A stretch of 64,000 nucleotides of DNA from Apostichopus japonicus (GCF_037975245.1 NC_092583.1:8198764-8262763), one strand, 5' to 3'; positions 1 to 11,792 are shown, numbered from the stretch's first letter. Made by a program: numbers and translations. Notes: generated by a model from the sequence alone, not told the origin.

Positions 1-3000
1 CAGTGAGCTACCCTTCTAAACCGAATCAGTGGATCACTGATATCCTGTAATATCAAAGTCACATTCTGTTCGTTCGCGGTGAAGATGTCTCATTTGCATA
101 TTAACATTGTCGTATATTTGCTAATTTCGTGATCATGATATTCCTGGATCGGTTTCATATATGTTGTATTAATTGATCCATAGTTATCAGAAATGATTTG
201 CTGTCATTAAATATCATCGATCAGAGTTAAAAGTGTTAATAACAAAAAGCATTGAGAATCTGCAGTATTGATGGTCTGTGGTCTTGTTGAAAATAGCTAT
301 CAATATTTGTTTTACCTTGATGGTAGTATGATAGAGGGCTTTCACCATGTGCCATTTACAGGGGAGTTTATTTTAACTTATCCAAGGGCGGGGGGGGGGG
401 TTGGGGGTAAGGGATTTTGACATCTTTTATTTGTAACCAGTTGTATGAAGGCTACTTACTTTTAAAGAAAATGGAGTTTAATGCTTTCCAGTGTCATATG
501 CTAAGCAGGATGTATTGTTAATAAACATTTTCACGAGATTCCCAACCTATACATATTATCCCACTATATATAAATATATAAAGTATATATATCTATTTTT
601 CATTTTCAGTTAGGAACCATGTACCTGTGTGTCTATTTGGTCTTTTGTCCAGGGTGGTTGTATACATTGTTGTTTTGTATGATTTTATTTGGTTTTGTTA
701 TTTTGACATTTTGGTAAATATTGTGTCATTTAACCTTGATGGAGAAGCAGAAGTTCTATTTTTCAATGTAAAGATTTATTTTTGGACTTATAAAAATGTT
801 ATGACATATATCACATAATAACGACCCTTTTGACTTCTAATATGTCATTAAGCGAACATATCGCTTCACCTGTTTGATAGGAATGAATGTTACACGTGCT
901 GCTGTATGTGTCTGGAGGTGTATTGAAGTCAAACTTGACTGTCATCTTTCAGCCAATCCTCACGTGACAGTAATTCTCAGGAGAACCGGTTTTGTACACA
1001 GTTTCATATGTCGAGCAATGTCATCATGCATGATACAGCCCAATGAATGACGTATCTTGTGGACCGGGGAAACCCTAGGTTAACCCTAACCCTTACCCGA
1101 GAAATACTGCATCACGTGTAGTATCATACAATACCGTACTTCTTGAGGCAATGCAACTTGCTACATTATAACTTGTCTTGAGAGATAAAATCAACTTGAG
1201 AGGTCTTTGTGCATCTTGATTTATCCGATTGCAAATTCAGCTCAGTAGTTTATTTGAATTGTTTTTTTAATGAAACTATAATTGATGTAGCAACAGCTAT
1301 AGCTATATCTTACAGGCCAAAAAGAAATTAAAAGGGGGAAAAAATATAAGATCTTGCAGACAGATGAGGGAACGAAGTTATGAAATATAGATGAAAAATT
1401 GATATTCCTGTTGATTATTCATGGTGCTAGCTATTCCTGTTGATTATTCATGAAAGCATGCATACTTTGTATCATGTCAGAAATACAGAGGTACTTTTTG
1501 GTTGCAAAAAACAAAAGATGAAGTTCTCGTTTCGAATCGGATGTTATGTTACTCAAATGTCTTGAGCAACGATATCAATTCCAGTATACTCCTGCAGTGT
1601 TCTCCCTTGAAATAAAATGAAAACGGTGTATTACAGAGCCATCTGATACCATAGAACTTCACATGTAACTTATATTACTGAAATTACAAAAATTAAAATT
1701 TACAATTGTTTACTATTTAATTTCAAATTGAGTTTTCTCACCTTTTGAGATGGATATGGGAAAGTGGGGGTGGGGCGGTGGGGCTAGGAGGATGTGGTTT
1801 GAGAAGGTGGGGTGAGGGTTTAAGGAGGACATATTTGGTCATGTCTTAAAGAAAGTTTAGAGGAAATATGTTTTGTCTAAGATATGAATGGATGACCTGT
1901 AATAGTTAAATTTTAAAAGATATTAATGTTAAGATAGACTGAGAATGTTGTGTTAGAATGTTTTTCACTTTTTTGCCACTCGTGTAAACAAGCACAAAGT
2001 AAATTATTTATTTTATGTACTTATAAATGCAGAGAGTATGGTTTGTACTTTGGGTTACACCTTTCGTACTTGCTGAAATAAGGAGGTCCACAAAGTGACA
2101 TTTCTGTCAATAGGTTTTGCTGTATTAAATGTAGTCATTCCTTTCCAAATTTTAGGCATTTTGAGTTTGTTATTTGAAATTATTTTTGTATATTTTGTTA
2201 GTTTGGGGGATTTATTTTTTTTTCGTTTTCTTTGTGAAATTATTACAAAAGCCTTTATTCTGTACAGAGAGACTAAGTAACAGATTAAAGAACAAAGTTC
2301 TGCTATTAATAACATGTTCTTGTCTATGGTTTTGTTTCGTTTTTCACTTAAATGAAGTGCTTGATTTTGTCAATTCAAGCCAAGCACCAGTCACGCTCAC
2401 TTCGTACTCTTAACCTTGGTGGCCCTATAGAAAGGGGGTAGCTTTAACTTCAAACTCGAGAAACGATAAAGTGTTACATTCTGCACTGTTAAATCAATGT
2501 GGCTCTCTGGAATCTTAATAGAGGATGCTGTCATATTGATCCTTTAACGTACGTGTGTGATGTCCACTCATCACAATCTCCGAATTATAGGTACCGCACA
2601 CTGACCTCTACAGGTACCGCACCACAATTCTAGTATAGTGTTCATCCGCTCGATAGAGGTAAAAGTACCTAATGTAAAGCTTGTTTAAGCATGTTATCAG
2701 TTACTGTCATTGTTTGTTCTGCCTTTATATGAAAGAGAACAATTTAAAGTACAGATGGTGTGAAATAGGGAGGATCGAAGGTGATAAAAACCATTTTAGA
2801 AAATCTTTGGTTAAATGTTGATATTACTCCGTAACAGCTCCCTGCTCCGAGCGAGCAGATGGAAGGGTGGGGGTTCAGTATGCTAAACTTGCTCCTCTTC
2901 TAGCTCAAAATCTAAACGGTCATGATATGGAAGTTTGCAAGTGTCATGATAGGCCAAGATCTCAGCTATCATGTGGTGGGTAGGATACACCAGTTGAAAA

Positions 3001-4748
3001 CTTCTATCTATGCTTTGGCAGGTCTTGAATGTGACGAGTTAATTGTGGTGCGAGACCTAAAGTAACAGGATCGCGTGAAAGCGCTCATGAGCACCAGAAC
3101 ACGCCGGTTGAATTTGTATACTGACGCACTGGGTGGATGACAAGTTCATAGTTTCATAGCACTTGTACTGTTTCGTCGAACAAAATGAGGGGAAACCGGG
3201 GGGGGGAGGGGGTTGAAACATACAAGTTTAGCTGCTTAAGACAGTTAGCTTGACTTGAAACTTCAACAAAATATCTCTTCTTCAATAGTTAAGAACGAAG
3301 TTAGTTTATACTTCTAGTGATCAACTCATGGTACCGTTTGGATGTGGTGGTACCTAATAGTACAGCTCGTCAGTGTCGCAGAACTAGATAGGACCGATTT
3401 GACGTCGCCATTGGTTGATTTTGGGCGTGCATGGAGAGCCCTATTAGGAAAGTTTCGTGAGGTATAGAACTTCAGTGGGTAACAATTTTTTTTGGGGGGG
3501 GGGGGGCTGTGTGGGAACACAGACTGGGGACTGATGAAGTTGAAAAGAAAACAAGCAATAAAAGTTAAGTAAGAAGAAGAGCGCACCCATTCTGAAATAC
3601 TGTGCAATGAACCGTCCGCACGCAGACAACTAGCAGCTCGATCACCCATTGTGTTCGTTTCAGCGATTTATTGGTGTTGAATACGCTTCCATTTATACCA
3701 ATTAACAGCAGCAGGAACATTTGGAAGTTGCGCCCCTGGTTAGGAAATTTAGCCCACCAGGTTTATGACTGGAGGTATAGGTACTAAAATGATTTGTTGT
3801 CGATAGGAGGAATCTAAGAGGAGGGGTGGTCCTTCCCCTGCAGTGAGAAATTCTGGTAAACTGGCGCTATAGTTTGCAACATTTTAAACAAATGTTCATG
3901 AATTTTCGACTGTTTTCCCTGTACCGCAAATGTATGTTATACATTTATGCACAGCAATACACTAGGAGTTTTATTGTATATCCTGCTTGCCAGTGTGGGG
4001 TGGGAGGGGGGAGGTCTGAGCATCATGATTTTATTCTGGTGGAAGCCCATCAGAGGTATAAGTGTTTGCGTCCCTGCATGGCTGGTACATACGGCGCATA
4101 TACTATAGGTTATTTTTCTATGTATTCGCCCATGACGGCTATCCTACTTTGTCTAAAATTACCGTAATATATATAAACCAATAATAATGCGTGATTCAGG
4201 AGAATGATGTAGCTACCGTACGTGAAGACATGAGAGCATTATATATCGGTATAAATATGAAAATAAAAAAACGAGATGTCATGCTCCAAATATTTATTTT
4301 CCAAAAACCTTTTAAGCTATAAATGATCTTTAGATTTGATCAGTTGTATGTATCTATTATGTTCTGATCGGTGTTTTATATTTGTTGTTTATGCCCGGTT
4401 CCGAATTAAAAAAGAAAAAAAAAGAAATACAAATTAGAAACATATTAAGAGAAAGTGATGCTCCAGATGAAATGATGAATATCCATGGCGGACCGACCGG
4501 TCGGGCAACCGTGTAGTGTCCGAGGGCTCAGCGCAACGAGGGCCCACTAGTCTCCATATAGCCTCCTCACCAAATGCGATATTCGTCCTATATGTGCAGT
4601 GAAGATATTTCTATTGATATGGAAATGTTTCCTGAAAGGGTTAAACAGCCATCCATCAATTAAATGCCATGATCATATCTCATTTCTTCAAACCGCCACG
4701 AATTTATAAATATGTTATAGTTAACTTAGGGCATTACAAGAAAACACT
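1..4748. other. intergenic, no gene recognised
   Basis: I see no convincing coding exon on either strand. Open frames here are short and overlap low-complexity DNA. The stretch holds G-runs at about 390-400 and 3494-3506, a short tandem duplication of a TTGATTATTCATG-containing unit at about 1405-1452, and a telomere-like CCCTAACCC fragment near 1079-1098. Some of this is probably decayed repeat, but I could not assign a family. Confidence 0.5.
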
Positions 4749-4753
4749 TTATT
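4748..4753 (-). promoter_or_regulatory. candidate poly(A) signal overlapping the lectin stop codon
   Basis: On the minus strand the lectin frame ends GAATAAAG: the TAA stop (4751-4749) lies inside an AATAAA hexamer. If used, the 3'UTR would be only about 15-30 nt. Other AATAAA-like hexamers lie further downstream, so this one may be coincidental. Confidence 0.3.
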
Positions 4754-7700
4754 CTCCCTTCACCAAGCTTTCTTCTTCAGCTTCTTGTAACATCAAAGCA
4801 GTTGCTTGAGACATTTTACACATGTACTGAAAATACCAATCGGGCCGATGATAGATATTATGCCATTTACCCCTGGGGTTTTTGGTTGAGGTAACCACAT
4901 CCCAAAGGAAGTAAATATCTCCATCTTCATATTCCTGATTTCCTTCATAGTATTCATAGTTAACAGGAGTACCATCCGACCACTCATGATGGCCATGCTC
5001 CTCAATATCGTTTAAGCCAATCCACATTCCAGGTGCGGGGTAAGGAGCCTGAAAAATAAAGGTAATTGGTAAATTTCCTCGAAAAGTTTCTGCATTTGTA
5101 AGTTAACACCACATCCTCATAGTATTTTCTGTAGAGTAAATTTGAATTTGCTTTTTCATTTTAAATTTGGTGACATTCTGTGTATGCATCTGGCAACAGT
5201 AGTTAGGAAAGAAGTTACAATTGAATCAACCTCTACATACAAGAAATACCATCAAATGACAGCTGAACAAAAAATCCAATTGTATCAGGCTACCATGACA
5301 AATCAACAAATAGTTTATATAATAGGAATTAAAAACAGGGCTTGTAAAGATCATGTGTACCGTGATGACGTCACAGACCACCTACTGTGATCCACCCCAC
5401 CCCTCCCTGGAAGAGTTGAAGATACATTAAATGGTTCATATCTCGAGTTATGGACGATATGATATGGAAATGAGTTTGTTTAGAGTTAGGTCAAAACATC
5501 ACGTAGGCCTATGTACATATATATATTAGCAGATGCGAATTATCTTCATTGTGAATTCACGAATTTTCCAATTCATTGTTCTTGAAATATCCTTATTTTG
5601 TAGAACGTTTATACAAGAAATTATTTTTTTGTGTGGAACGTGGGAGCCTGGAATGACTTAACTTAATTGGTAAAGCTGTTTTCTAATCAGAACTCCTTCG
5701 TCCTTCGTAGTCGTAACTATGCGGTCAGTTAAAAGTGCGTGACGTCATCATTGTTTATTCGTCTTTATTTATTGTGTTTCATTGTATTATATCGTTAATA
5801 TGAATTGGATGTGGCAGCGTACTTTCTCGGCCCTCTCATACTGTTAATGTGTAATTGTTTAAGTGACGGGCACATGATTTCGAAGGGGTAGGGGGGGGGG
5901 GGGTGATGAAGATTGTAAACTCACCAGACTGATTTAGGTATGAACATGAACACTTAGAGTAGGGCCAAAGGCGAAAGAAGGATTTTATAAAGGAGGGTTG
6001 TTCCCTGGGGTCGTTGATGGGACTCCAGTGCAGTCCTCCCAAGCAAAAACACAAAAGTCGAAGTTTAGACGTCAAATGATGCATTCTGAAGTATATTATA
6101 TTGGGACCACCAATGTGTCTATAATTACTTCTTTAGACTAGATTGTAATAATGAAGACACGCTTGAAGTGTTGTGAGAGGTTGACTGAATGTAAAATGAC
6201 GATTGAATTGAGGTGGGCATGTCCCACTGCTCCTTCCCCCTCCCCCTCCCCACGACCCCCGCTTCCTTGCAGAATTGTATTGAAACAGAACTATTGTACT
6301 TACGACACTTTCACGGAGTGATTTCCAATAATTGTAAAGAAAGTTCTGTTCGTCTTGCGAGTGTATGGATACCAAGTCAACACCTGAACCAAACTGTCTG
6401 CATTGGTGTTTGGCAGTGTTCCAGGATACACTAGCTCCAAAGTACCTGCATATATAGAATATAGATTAAAGACAAGTACGCCCCCACTAGCCTTCAGTAG
6501 ATAAATAAATAGATAGATGCTTTTAAAGTTTAACTGCTTTTCATGTTAATACGTTGTTTTTATCAATTCTCATAAGATCAATCAAAACATGTTCTGTATT
6601 CTTCATACGAACGACAGAGCAATCATAAATGACCTTTGACACCATTCATCTCCCTCTGAAATATATGTCACGCATTGTAAACATGTTATTTGTGCCATAA
6701 AAGTCTTATATTTTCCTGAGTTGAGTTTTGTGTTTCGTCTGAGGAACTGAAATAATGGTATGTGCATTAGACCATGGAGGTAAAAAAGATTAGACTAAAT
6801 AGTCCAGCCACTTTAATCGATGAGCCTCCGACTTTGAAAAGGGTATTTCTCCAAACTTGGTATAGACATTCAACCCGTTCTGAAATTAGACGGTTTTTTC
6901 TAAATGGTCTCGAACATAATGAATACTAGTTTTTACATTTAGAATCAACCTTTCTGAGTGAAAAACAAGAGGTTTTACGTACCATTAAATCGAGTTTATT
7001 TTATCATTTGTTTATTAAATCAGTAATGTTTATAATCAAGGGTTACAAGAGCTTTTTGGTCACCGATAATTTTCACTCTTCTGATTATTACTCAAAATTA
7101 TTTTACAATAATATCTATCAAACTAAGGACACTTTTCTATATTTATTCTCCAAATGGAAGTGAAATCAGTGTGTAAGTAAAGAGTTTGCGCTCGCATGCA
7201 ATCAACCAAGATTCCACAAACACTATTTTATGTAGCCACATTTTCCACGTTTAAATATAAAAAGAAATGGACATTTTCTTCATATTTCACCTTTGTTTGG
7301 AGGGGCAGAATTTTGTCTGAGGGTGGCATTTGCATGGATTCAATAGATGGGTCCATTACTGAAACCATTAATTTGAAGAAAAAAATTCGGGGATAATCGA
7401 AATGGTTGGAGGGGGGGGGGGGGGTATGACCCCATAATGCTTAGTCAAGTAAACAGTTCATTTTGTCATATGATTTTAGTAAACATTGAAACATCAAAAC
7501 CAACCCTTAAGGCTGCTTTTCAAATTATTAATCATATAAGCGTAATGACGTATATGGTAAGCTTATAATAGCCAATGCGATTAATAAATTAACATTACTG
7601 AGTGAAATGATTGCCAATTATTACCCAAAAAAAGTAGTTGGTGGATTGAAACAAAAATTATCCACCATGCACCTTGCTTTGATCGACATTATTATGTTTA

Positions 7701-8078
7701 AAGCTAACTTTTATTTTTATGCTAAAGTCAAAATTCAGAAGAGGTGCTCGGGATAACTTTCCGGGTTCCGCGCCTGTAAATATTATTTTCTAATCAAATT
7801 GTTGTTCTTCTTTCCACTAACTGGTGCATATGACATCATATTTGTTGGGTACTGCTTTCAAATCAATGTTATATCATTTTCCTAATAATTTCAAATTTAA
7901 AACCGATCACTATTTATTTTTCATTTTGAGTAAAACATATATATACAGTAAAAAATCCTTGCACAAACCTGTAACAGTTATTTCTCCATGGGGTCCAGTA
8001 CAGAGGGCAGTCGCATGCGAAACTCTGAGCATGCACCACGGCGAACAAGTTGATTATAAGGAGTAGCTTAAGCGCCAT
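4749..8078 (-). CDS. secreted single-domain C-type lectin-like protein, 3 exons, 183 aa
   Basis: Minus-strand exons are 8078-7969, 6445-6304 and 5048-4749. The first junction is phase 2 (AG|G) and the second phase 0; all donors and acceptors are GT/AG. The spliced ORF is 552 nt including stop. The start was chosen because it gives a signal peptide (MALKLLLIINLFAVVHA, about residues 1-17); an in-frame ATG further upstream would bury it. The CTLD begins at C24/W28, with the C35-Y pair, helix cysteine C52, the WIGL core at 93-96 (family-diagnostic), a W-S-D-G-T-P loop at 107-112, and the closing Y-M-C at 159-161. Family role: extracellular carbohydrate or pathogen recognition, often innate immune in invertebrates. 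Oddities: cysteines are seen only at 22, 24, 35, 52 and 161, so the usual inner C2-C3 disulfide pair is missing, and the classical EPN/QPD and WND calcium/sugar motifs are not intact (W-H-N at 146-148). Sugar binding is therefore uncertain. The tail after the CTLD is short and acidic (QEAEEESLVKGE). Confidence 0.86.
5049..6303. other. lectin intron 2 with an old repeat copy
   Basis: No additional CTLD exon is needed or seen. The intron contains a member of the GTCAAATGGTGCATTCTG repeat family at about 5885-6097. Confidence 0.6.
5885..6097 (+). repeat. GTCAAATGGTGCATTCTG-family repeat, copy 1
   Basis: The core at 6071-6088 differs by one base from the copies at 63574-63591 and 46661-46678 (reverse). 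Upstream it shares blocks with those copies: a G13 run, GACTGATTTAGGTA, AGGCGAA, ATAAAGGAGGG. Probably a decayed non-autonomous DNA transposon. Confidence 0.6.
6446..7968. other. lectin intron 1
   Basis: No exon seen. It holds an old interspersed repeat (6668-6829, also at 45601-45731) and a G14 run at 7411-7424. Confidence 0.6.
6668..6829 (+). repeat. old interspersed repeat, copy A
   Basis: Shares ordered blocks with 45601-45731: GTCAC-CATTGTAAACA, GCCATAAA-TTCTTA and ATAGTCCAGCCACTTTAAT followed by GATGAGCC. Same orientation. Not assigned to a known family. Confidence 0.55.
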
Positions 8079-8874
8079 CTTCAGAATCTCTGAGTCAGTT
8101 ACGTGATATTGTGTCCAGCGTCGTTGGAAGAGAACTGTGCATAGGCAAGATAATGTTGACCTTTTTATTGGCAAACGTGTCCAAACTGTTTTCACAGTAA
8201 TGGTTGATTAATGGTGACATGTGAAGCATTGGTCGATTTCCACGCCACCTGGACACTATTAAATTAATAATTTACATGAATATTATTGACTAAAAGAGTG
8301 AAAATATTTTTTCGCTCTTTCCTTTCGCCACACACTTTGTAGAACCAAGGAGTTGTTGATTCGGTGTTACTTCAATATTTTGGCAATAGTTCGAAGGTCG
8401 GCAAAATAAAAAAATCGGGGAAAAAACAGAAAAAGAAAAGATATTTCAGGATTTTTTAAGAAAAGTGGAGAGATCTTTTAAACATAAATAATTTCAAAAG
8501 TTGCAAAAACTCTAACAGATGTCATCATATATAATAATTTATCAAAGGGAAGGATAACACCGAGGGGTGGGGGTGGGGGTGGGGTCGGGGTGGGGTCGGG
8601 GTGGGGGTCGGGGGTCGGGGTGGGGGTCGGGGTGGAGTGAGTTTATTAAAAAAAAAGTACATTACATGTCATGAATATGTTTTGCAACCTATTGCTATAT
8701 TCAGAGGGTCAAACCTTAACATAGACGACATGAATCATTTCTCCAATATTTAGATTTTGTCTTTTAGTTTCTACTCCTTTCTACATTTTGCAGTATAATT
8801 TATCAAAAGAATGATCAAGGTGTTGATTTAAGTTCTTTCTTATAAATCAGAGCCCTTAATCCCCCTCCCCCTCC
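8079..8874. other. intergenic with G-rich block
   Basis: No gene seen. It presumably contains the lectin promoter just above 8078. The notable content is the G-rich block at 8563-8636. Confidence 0.5.
8563..8636 (+). repeat. (GGGGTC/GGGGTG)n G-quadruplex-prone block
   Basis: About 74 nt of G4-G5 runs separated by single T or TC, with far more than the four G-runs needed for an intramolecular quadruplex. Lies about 500 bp upstream of the lectin start on the lectin's template side. Confidence 0.8.
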
Positions 8875-10215
8875 CAGGGGCGTATCCAGGGGGGCGCAAT
8901 AGGCGCGCCCCCCCTATTGGCCGTCACCAAAAAAAAAAAAGTTTAGCAAAAAAAAAAAAAAAAAAATTGATGACGACCTTTATGTGAGATGTCGGTGATC
9001 GCTCCACCCCCCCCCCCCCTCCCGTATGCTTTATCTTTTGTTTGCCAAAAAAAGGTTCTGGCGAAGTTCGGCGGCATAATAGTTTTAGAAACATAGATGG
9101 TAATTGTGTTTGTATTATCACTATAAACACTAAATGACATGCCAGTCATACTAAATTGTGCATTTTGTGTCCATATTTACTGGAAATGTTGCTTATTATT
9201 AAGGTCGAAAAATGGATCACATATGGCCATGGGCGGCGATCCTGGGTGGAGGGGGGATATATCCCCCCATGAAAATGGGTGGAGGGGATGTAATGCACCA
9301 TATCCCCCCCCCCCCCCACCAAATGCCAGGGATAAGAATATTTTCATGCCTACATTTATGCATCTTCGTTAATGTACGGCTCTTTTTTAGCTTCATTTCT
9401 CGCCTACCATAAACGCAGTGCGATCTTTTCAAATAAAGCGTCTTTATAAAGCAAAAATAGTTGACTGTAGGCTTCATTGGCCCTATAACAACAAAATGTA
9501 TTATTGCGCCCACGGTATTGATATAGTACATATATGCACCCTCATAGTATTCATATAGGCCCTATAGTAGGCCTACACACGTACATGTTCCCTCGAACAG
9601 CTGAGAATCTCATGTAACCAGGGTAATGCTTAATACACGTTTCACCTGGATGCCCTAGCAATCGGTACCTAGGAATGTAACTATGTGTAATTGTGTATTG
9701 CATGTGTATAGGCCTATAATAGCCTGCATGAGGCCATTTTCTTCATCGAATAGTATAACAGAGCTCTCGAACATTCTAACGTTGCGCCTGAAACAAGATT
9801 GACAGGGGCAATTTTCCCAAAATAACACCCGAAATTTAAAAAAAAAAGTATTTTGGATCCTGATTATGAGATATTTCGGACATGACATCCCTATTTTAAA
9901 GTTGGGTATATGCCGCTTGGAAACCTCGGAAGTGCCGTTTCCGGCCATCTAGAGGGTTTGTTAATCCCAAAATTTTCTTGTACGCTTCGCGCCAACTCAT
10001 GTTGGCGCTACGCTTAGATAGTCAACAAGGTCATATCCCCCCCCCCCCCCCACTCGGAAGTACGGATCGCCGCCCATGCATATGACACCATTTTGCATTT
10101 CAGCCCTTCTTTGAAAGCAAAAATTGTACACCCCTCCCCTTAAGACCCATCCCCCAGGACGACGATCATTCATGCCTGGCGCCCCCCCTATTGGAAAATC
10201 CTGGATACGCCCCTG
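8875..10215. mobile_element. hAT-like non-autonomous element (outer of a nested pair)
   Basis: Terminal inverted repeats are perfect over 16 bp: CAGGGGCGTATCCAGG at the left and its reverse complement at 10200-10215. The flanking DNA is C-rich (CCCCCTCC left, CCCTCCCC right), which makes an 8-bp target duplication plausible but ambiguous. No transposase is encoded. A second element (9228-10078) is inserted inside it. G/C runs lie inside both ends. Confidence 0.8.
9228..10078. mobile_element. hAT-like MITE nested inside the 8875-10215 element
   Basis: 15-bp perfect terminal inverted repeats (CATGGGCGGCGATCC). Flanks are CATATGGC (9220-9227) and CATATGAC (10079-10086): an 8-bp target duplication with one mismatch, as expected for hAT. 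Interior carries G/C runs and one copy of the shared core (9981-10021). No coding capacity. Confidence 0.85.
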
Positions 10216-10481
10216 CCCTCCCCCCCCCCGAGCACCTCATCTGAATTTTGTTTTTGGCATGGAAATAAAAGCTAGTTTTAAATATAGTAATGTTGATCAA
10301 AACAAGGTGAATGGTGGAAATGTTTTGTATCCAACAACTACTTTTTGCAATAATTGTATGACAATTGCTCAATCATTTCACTCAGTAATGTTAATTTATA
10401 AATCGCATTAGCTATTATAAGCTTACCATATATACTTCATTACTCTTACATGATAAATAATTTGAAAAGGGATGCATATAT

Positions 10482-10605
<124 letters not shown>

Positions 10606-10787
10606 CGAGTTGGTTACCGTCATATATTTAATGGAGGGGTCTTTGTTACCGCAACCCTTTTGAAGTTTTTTTTTTTTTCGGTCATGAAGAAGCCAGTTCA
10701 GCTTTTGGCCCCTTAACGTAGACCAAAGTTAAGTTATATTGTGTAATGTTAATAGACAAAGCTCTAGCTAGCAGCTAGCATGTGTCT

Positions 10788-10811
10788 GCAATATTAACGA
10801 TTAGATGGTGA

Positions 10812-10887
<76 letters not shown>

Positions 10888-11045
10888 TAAATATAAACGA
10901 AACCAGATACGCCATCACGCCAACACAATTTAAGTACCTTTCGCCACTTCCCCATGTACGAAAACAATATTGCGGAAATTATAACAAGGAAGAAATGTTT
11001 TAGTAAGGCTTTCATATTCATGCAATATTAACGATTAGATGGTGA

Positions 11046-11116
<71 letters not shown>
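10788..11116. repeat. tandem duplication: flank plus (AT)n
   Basis: The block GCAATATTAACGATTAGATGG followed by GTGATG and (AT)n occurs at 10789-10886 and again at 11022-11116. Between the two lies a 140-bp segment (10887-11026) that recurs almost identically at 11486-11625. Recent duplication or assembly duplication. Confidence 0.75.
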
Positions 11117-11117
<1 letters not shown>

Positions 11118-11127
11118 CTATGGATCC

Positions 11128-11392
11128 TACCTTAGGTCGACTGTTACATTGACTTACACACTAAATTTAATCTAACCCGAACCCTTTTTTCTAACCCTAA
11201 CCCTGAACCGACCCTAACCAAAACTTTTAAATGAACGTTTTAGAGGACGGAGAACATTATAAAGCTATTTGCGACAATAAAAAAGTGTCTTAAAATGGTA
11301 GTGAAAACATTAGGTCGACACTGAAATGTCGACCTAAGGTACACTGTTGACCTAAGGTACACTTTTTTACCATAAACTGTCGACCTAAGGTA
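11128..11392. mobile_element. fold-back MITE-like unit between (AT)n tracts
   Basis: Inverted ends TACCTTAGGTCGACTGT (11128-11144) and its near-perfect complement (11376-11392). Two more copies of the GACCTAAGGTACA motif sit just inside the right end. (AT)n tracts abut both sides (11048-11116 and 11404-11485). The interior holds a telomere-like stretch. No coding capacity. Confidence 0.5.
11172..11221 (+). repeat. interstitial telomere-like repeat
   Basis: Degenerate CCCTAA units (CTAACCCTAACCCTGAACC, CCCTAACC), matching the TTAGGG telomere repeat used by most metazoans. Too short and imperfect to be a telomere. Confidence 0.6.
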
Positions 11393-11401
11393 CATATTAT
11401 G

Positions 11402-11403
<2 letters not shown>

Positions 11404-11485
<82 letters not shown>
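11404..11485. repeat. (AT)n microsatellite
   Basis: About 82 bp of pure AT dinucleotide between the fold-back unit and the coding-like fragment. Confidence 0.95.
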
Positions 11486-11486
<1 letters not shown>

Positions 11487-11495
11487 TAAATATAA

Positions 11496-11762
11496 ACGAA
11501 ACCAGATACGCCATCACGCCAACACAATTTAAGTACCTTTCGCCACTTCCCCATGTACAAAAACAATATTGCGGAAATTATAACAAGGAAGAAATGTTTT
11601 AGTAAGGCTTTCATATTCATGCAACAGTGGGTCGATAATTACCGTAGACGCTTTCACATTCTTAAGCATGATGTTCAGGACTGGCAAAGAAAGTGGCTGT
11701 TAGCATTACACAAGCAGGCCAATATCTATACGAAAGAATATCGGCGTCCGTTACGATTGTGA
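11496..11762 (+). pseudogene. unidentified coding-like fragment, 3' end of an ORF
   Basis: An 88-codon open stretch begins after stop codons at 11487-11495 and ends at TGA 11760-11762. Its composition looks coding (FRHFPMYKNNIAEIITRKK, then a Trp/Arg/His-rich part including DWQRKWLLALHKQAN and a basic tail YRRPLRL). The first 47 codons are duplicated at 10887-11026 with few changes. I do not recognise the family. There is no start and no clear upstream exon, and it is boxed by (AT)n tracts, so I treat it as a captured or processed gene fragment. It could instead be a terminal exon of an unseen gene. Confidence 0.35.
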
Positions 11763-11792
11763 TATTTCTTGGTAAGTATATATATATATATA

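Noticed and set aside
3326..3649. 107-codon minus-strand frame
   Set aside because: Crosses a G13 homopolymer, no domain, no splice-compatible neighbours.
11172..11221. True telomere or chromosome end
   Set aside because: Short and degenerate with unique DNA on both sides.
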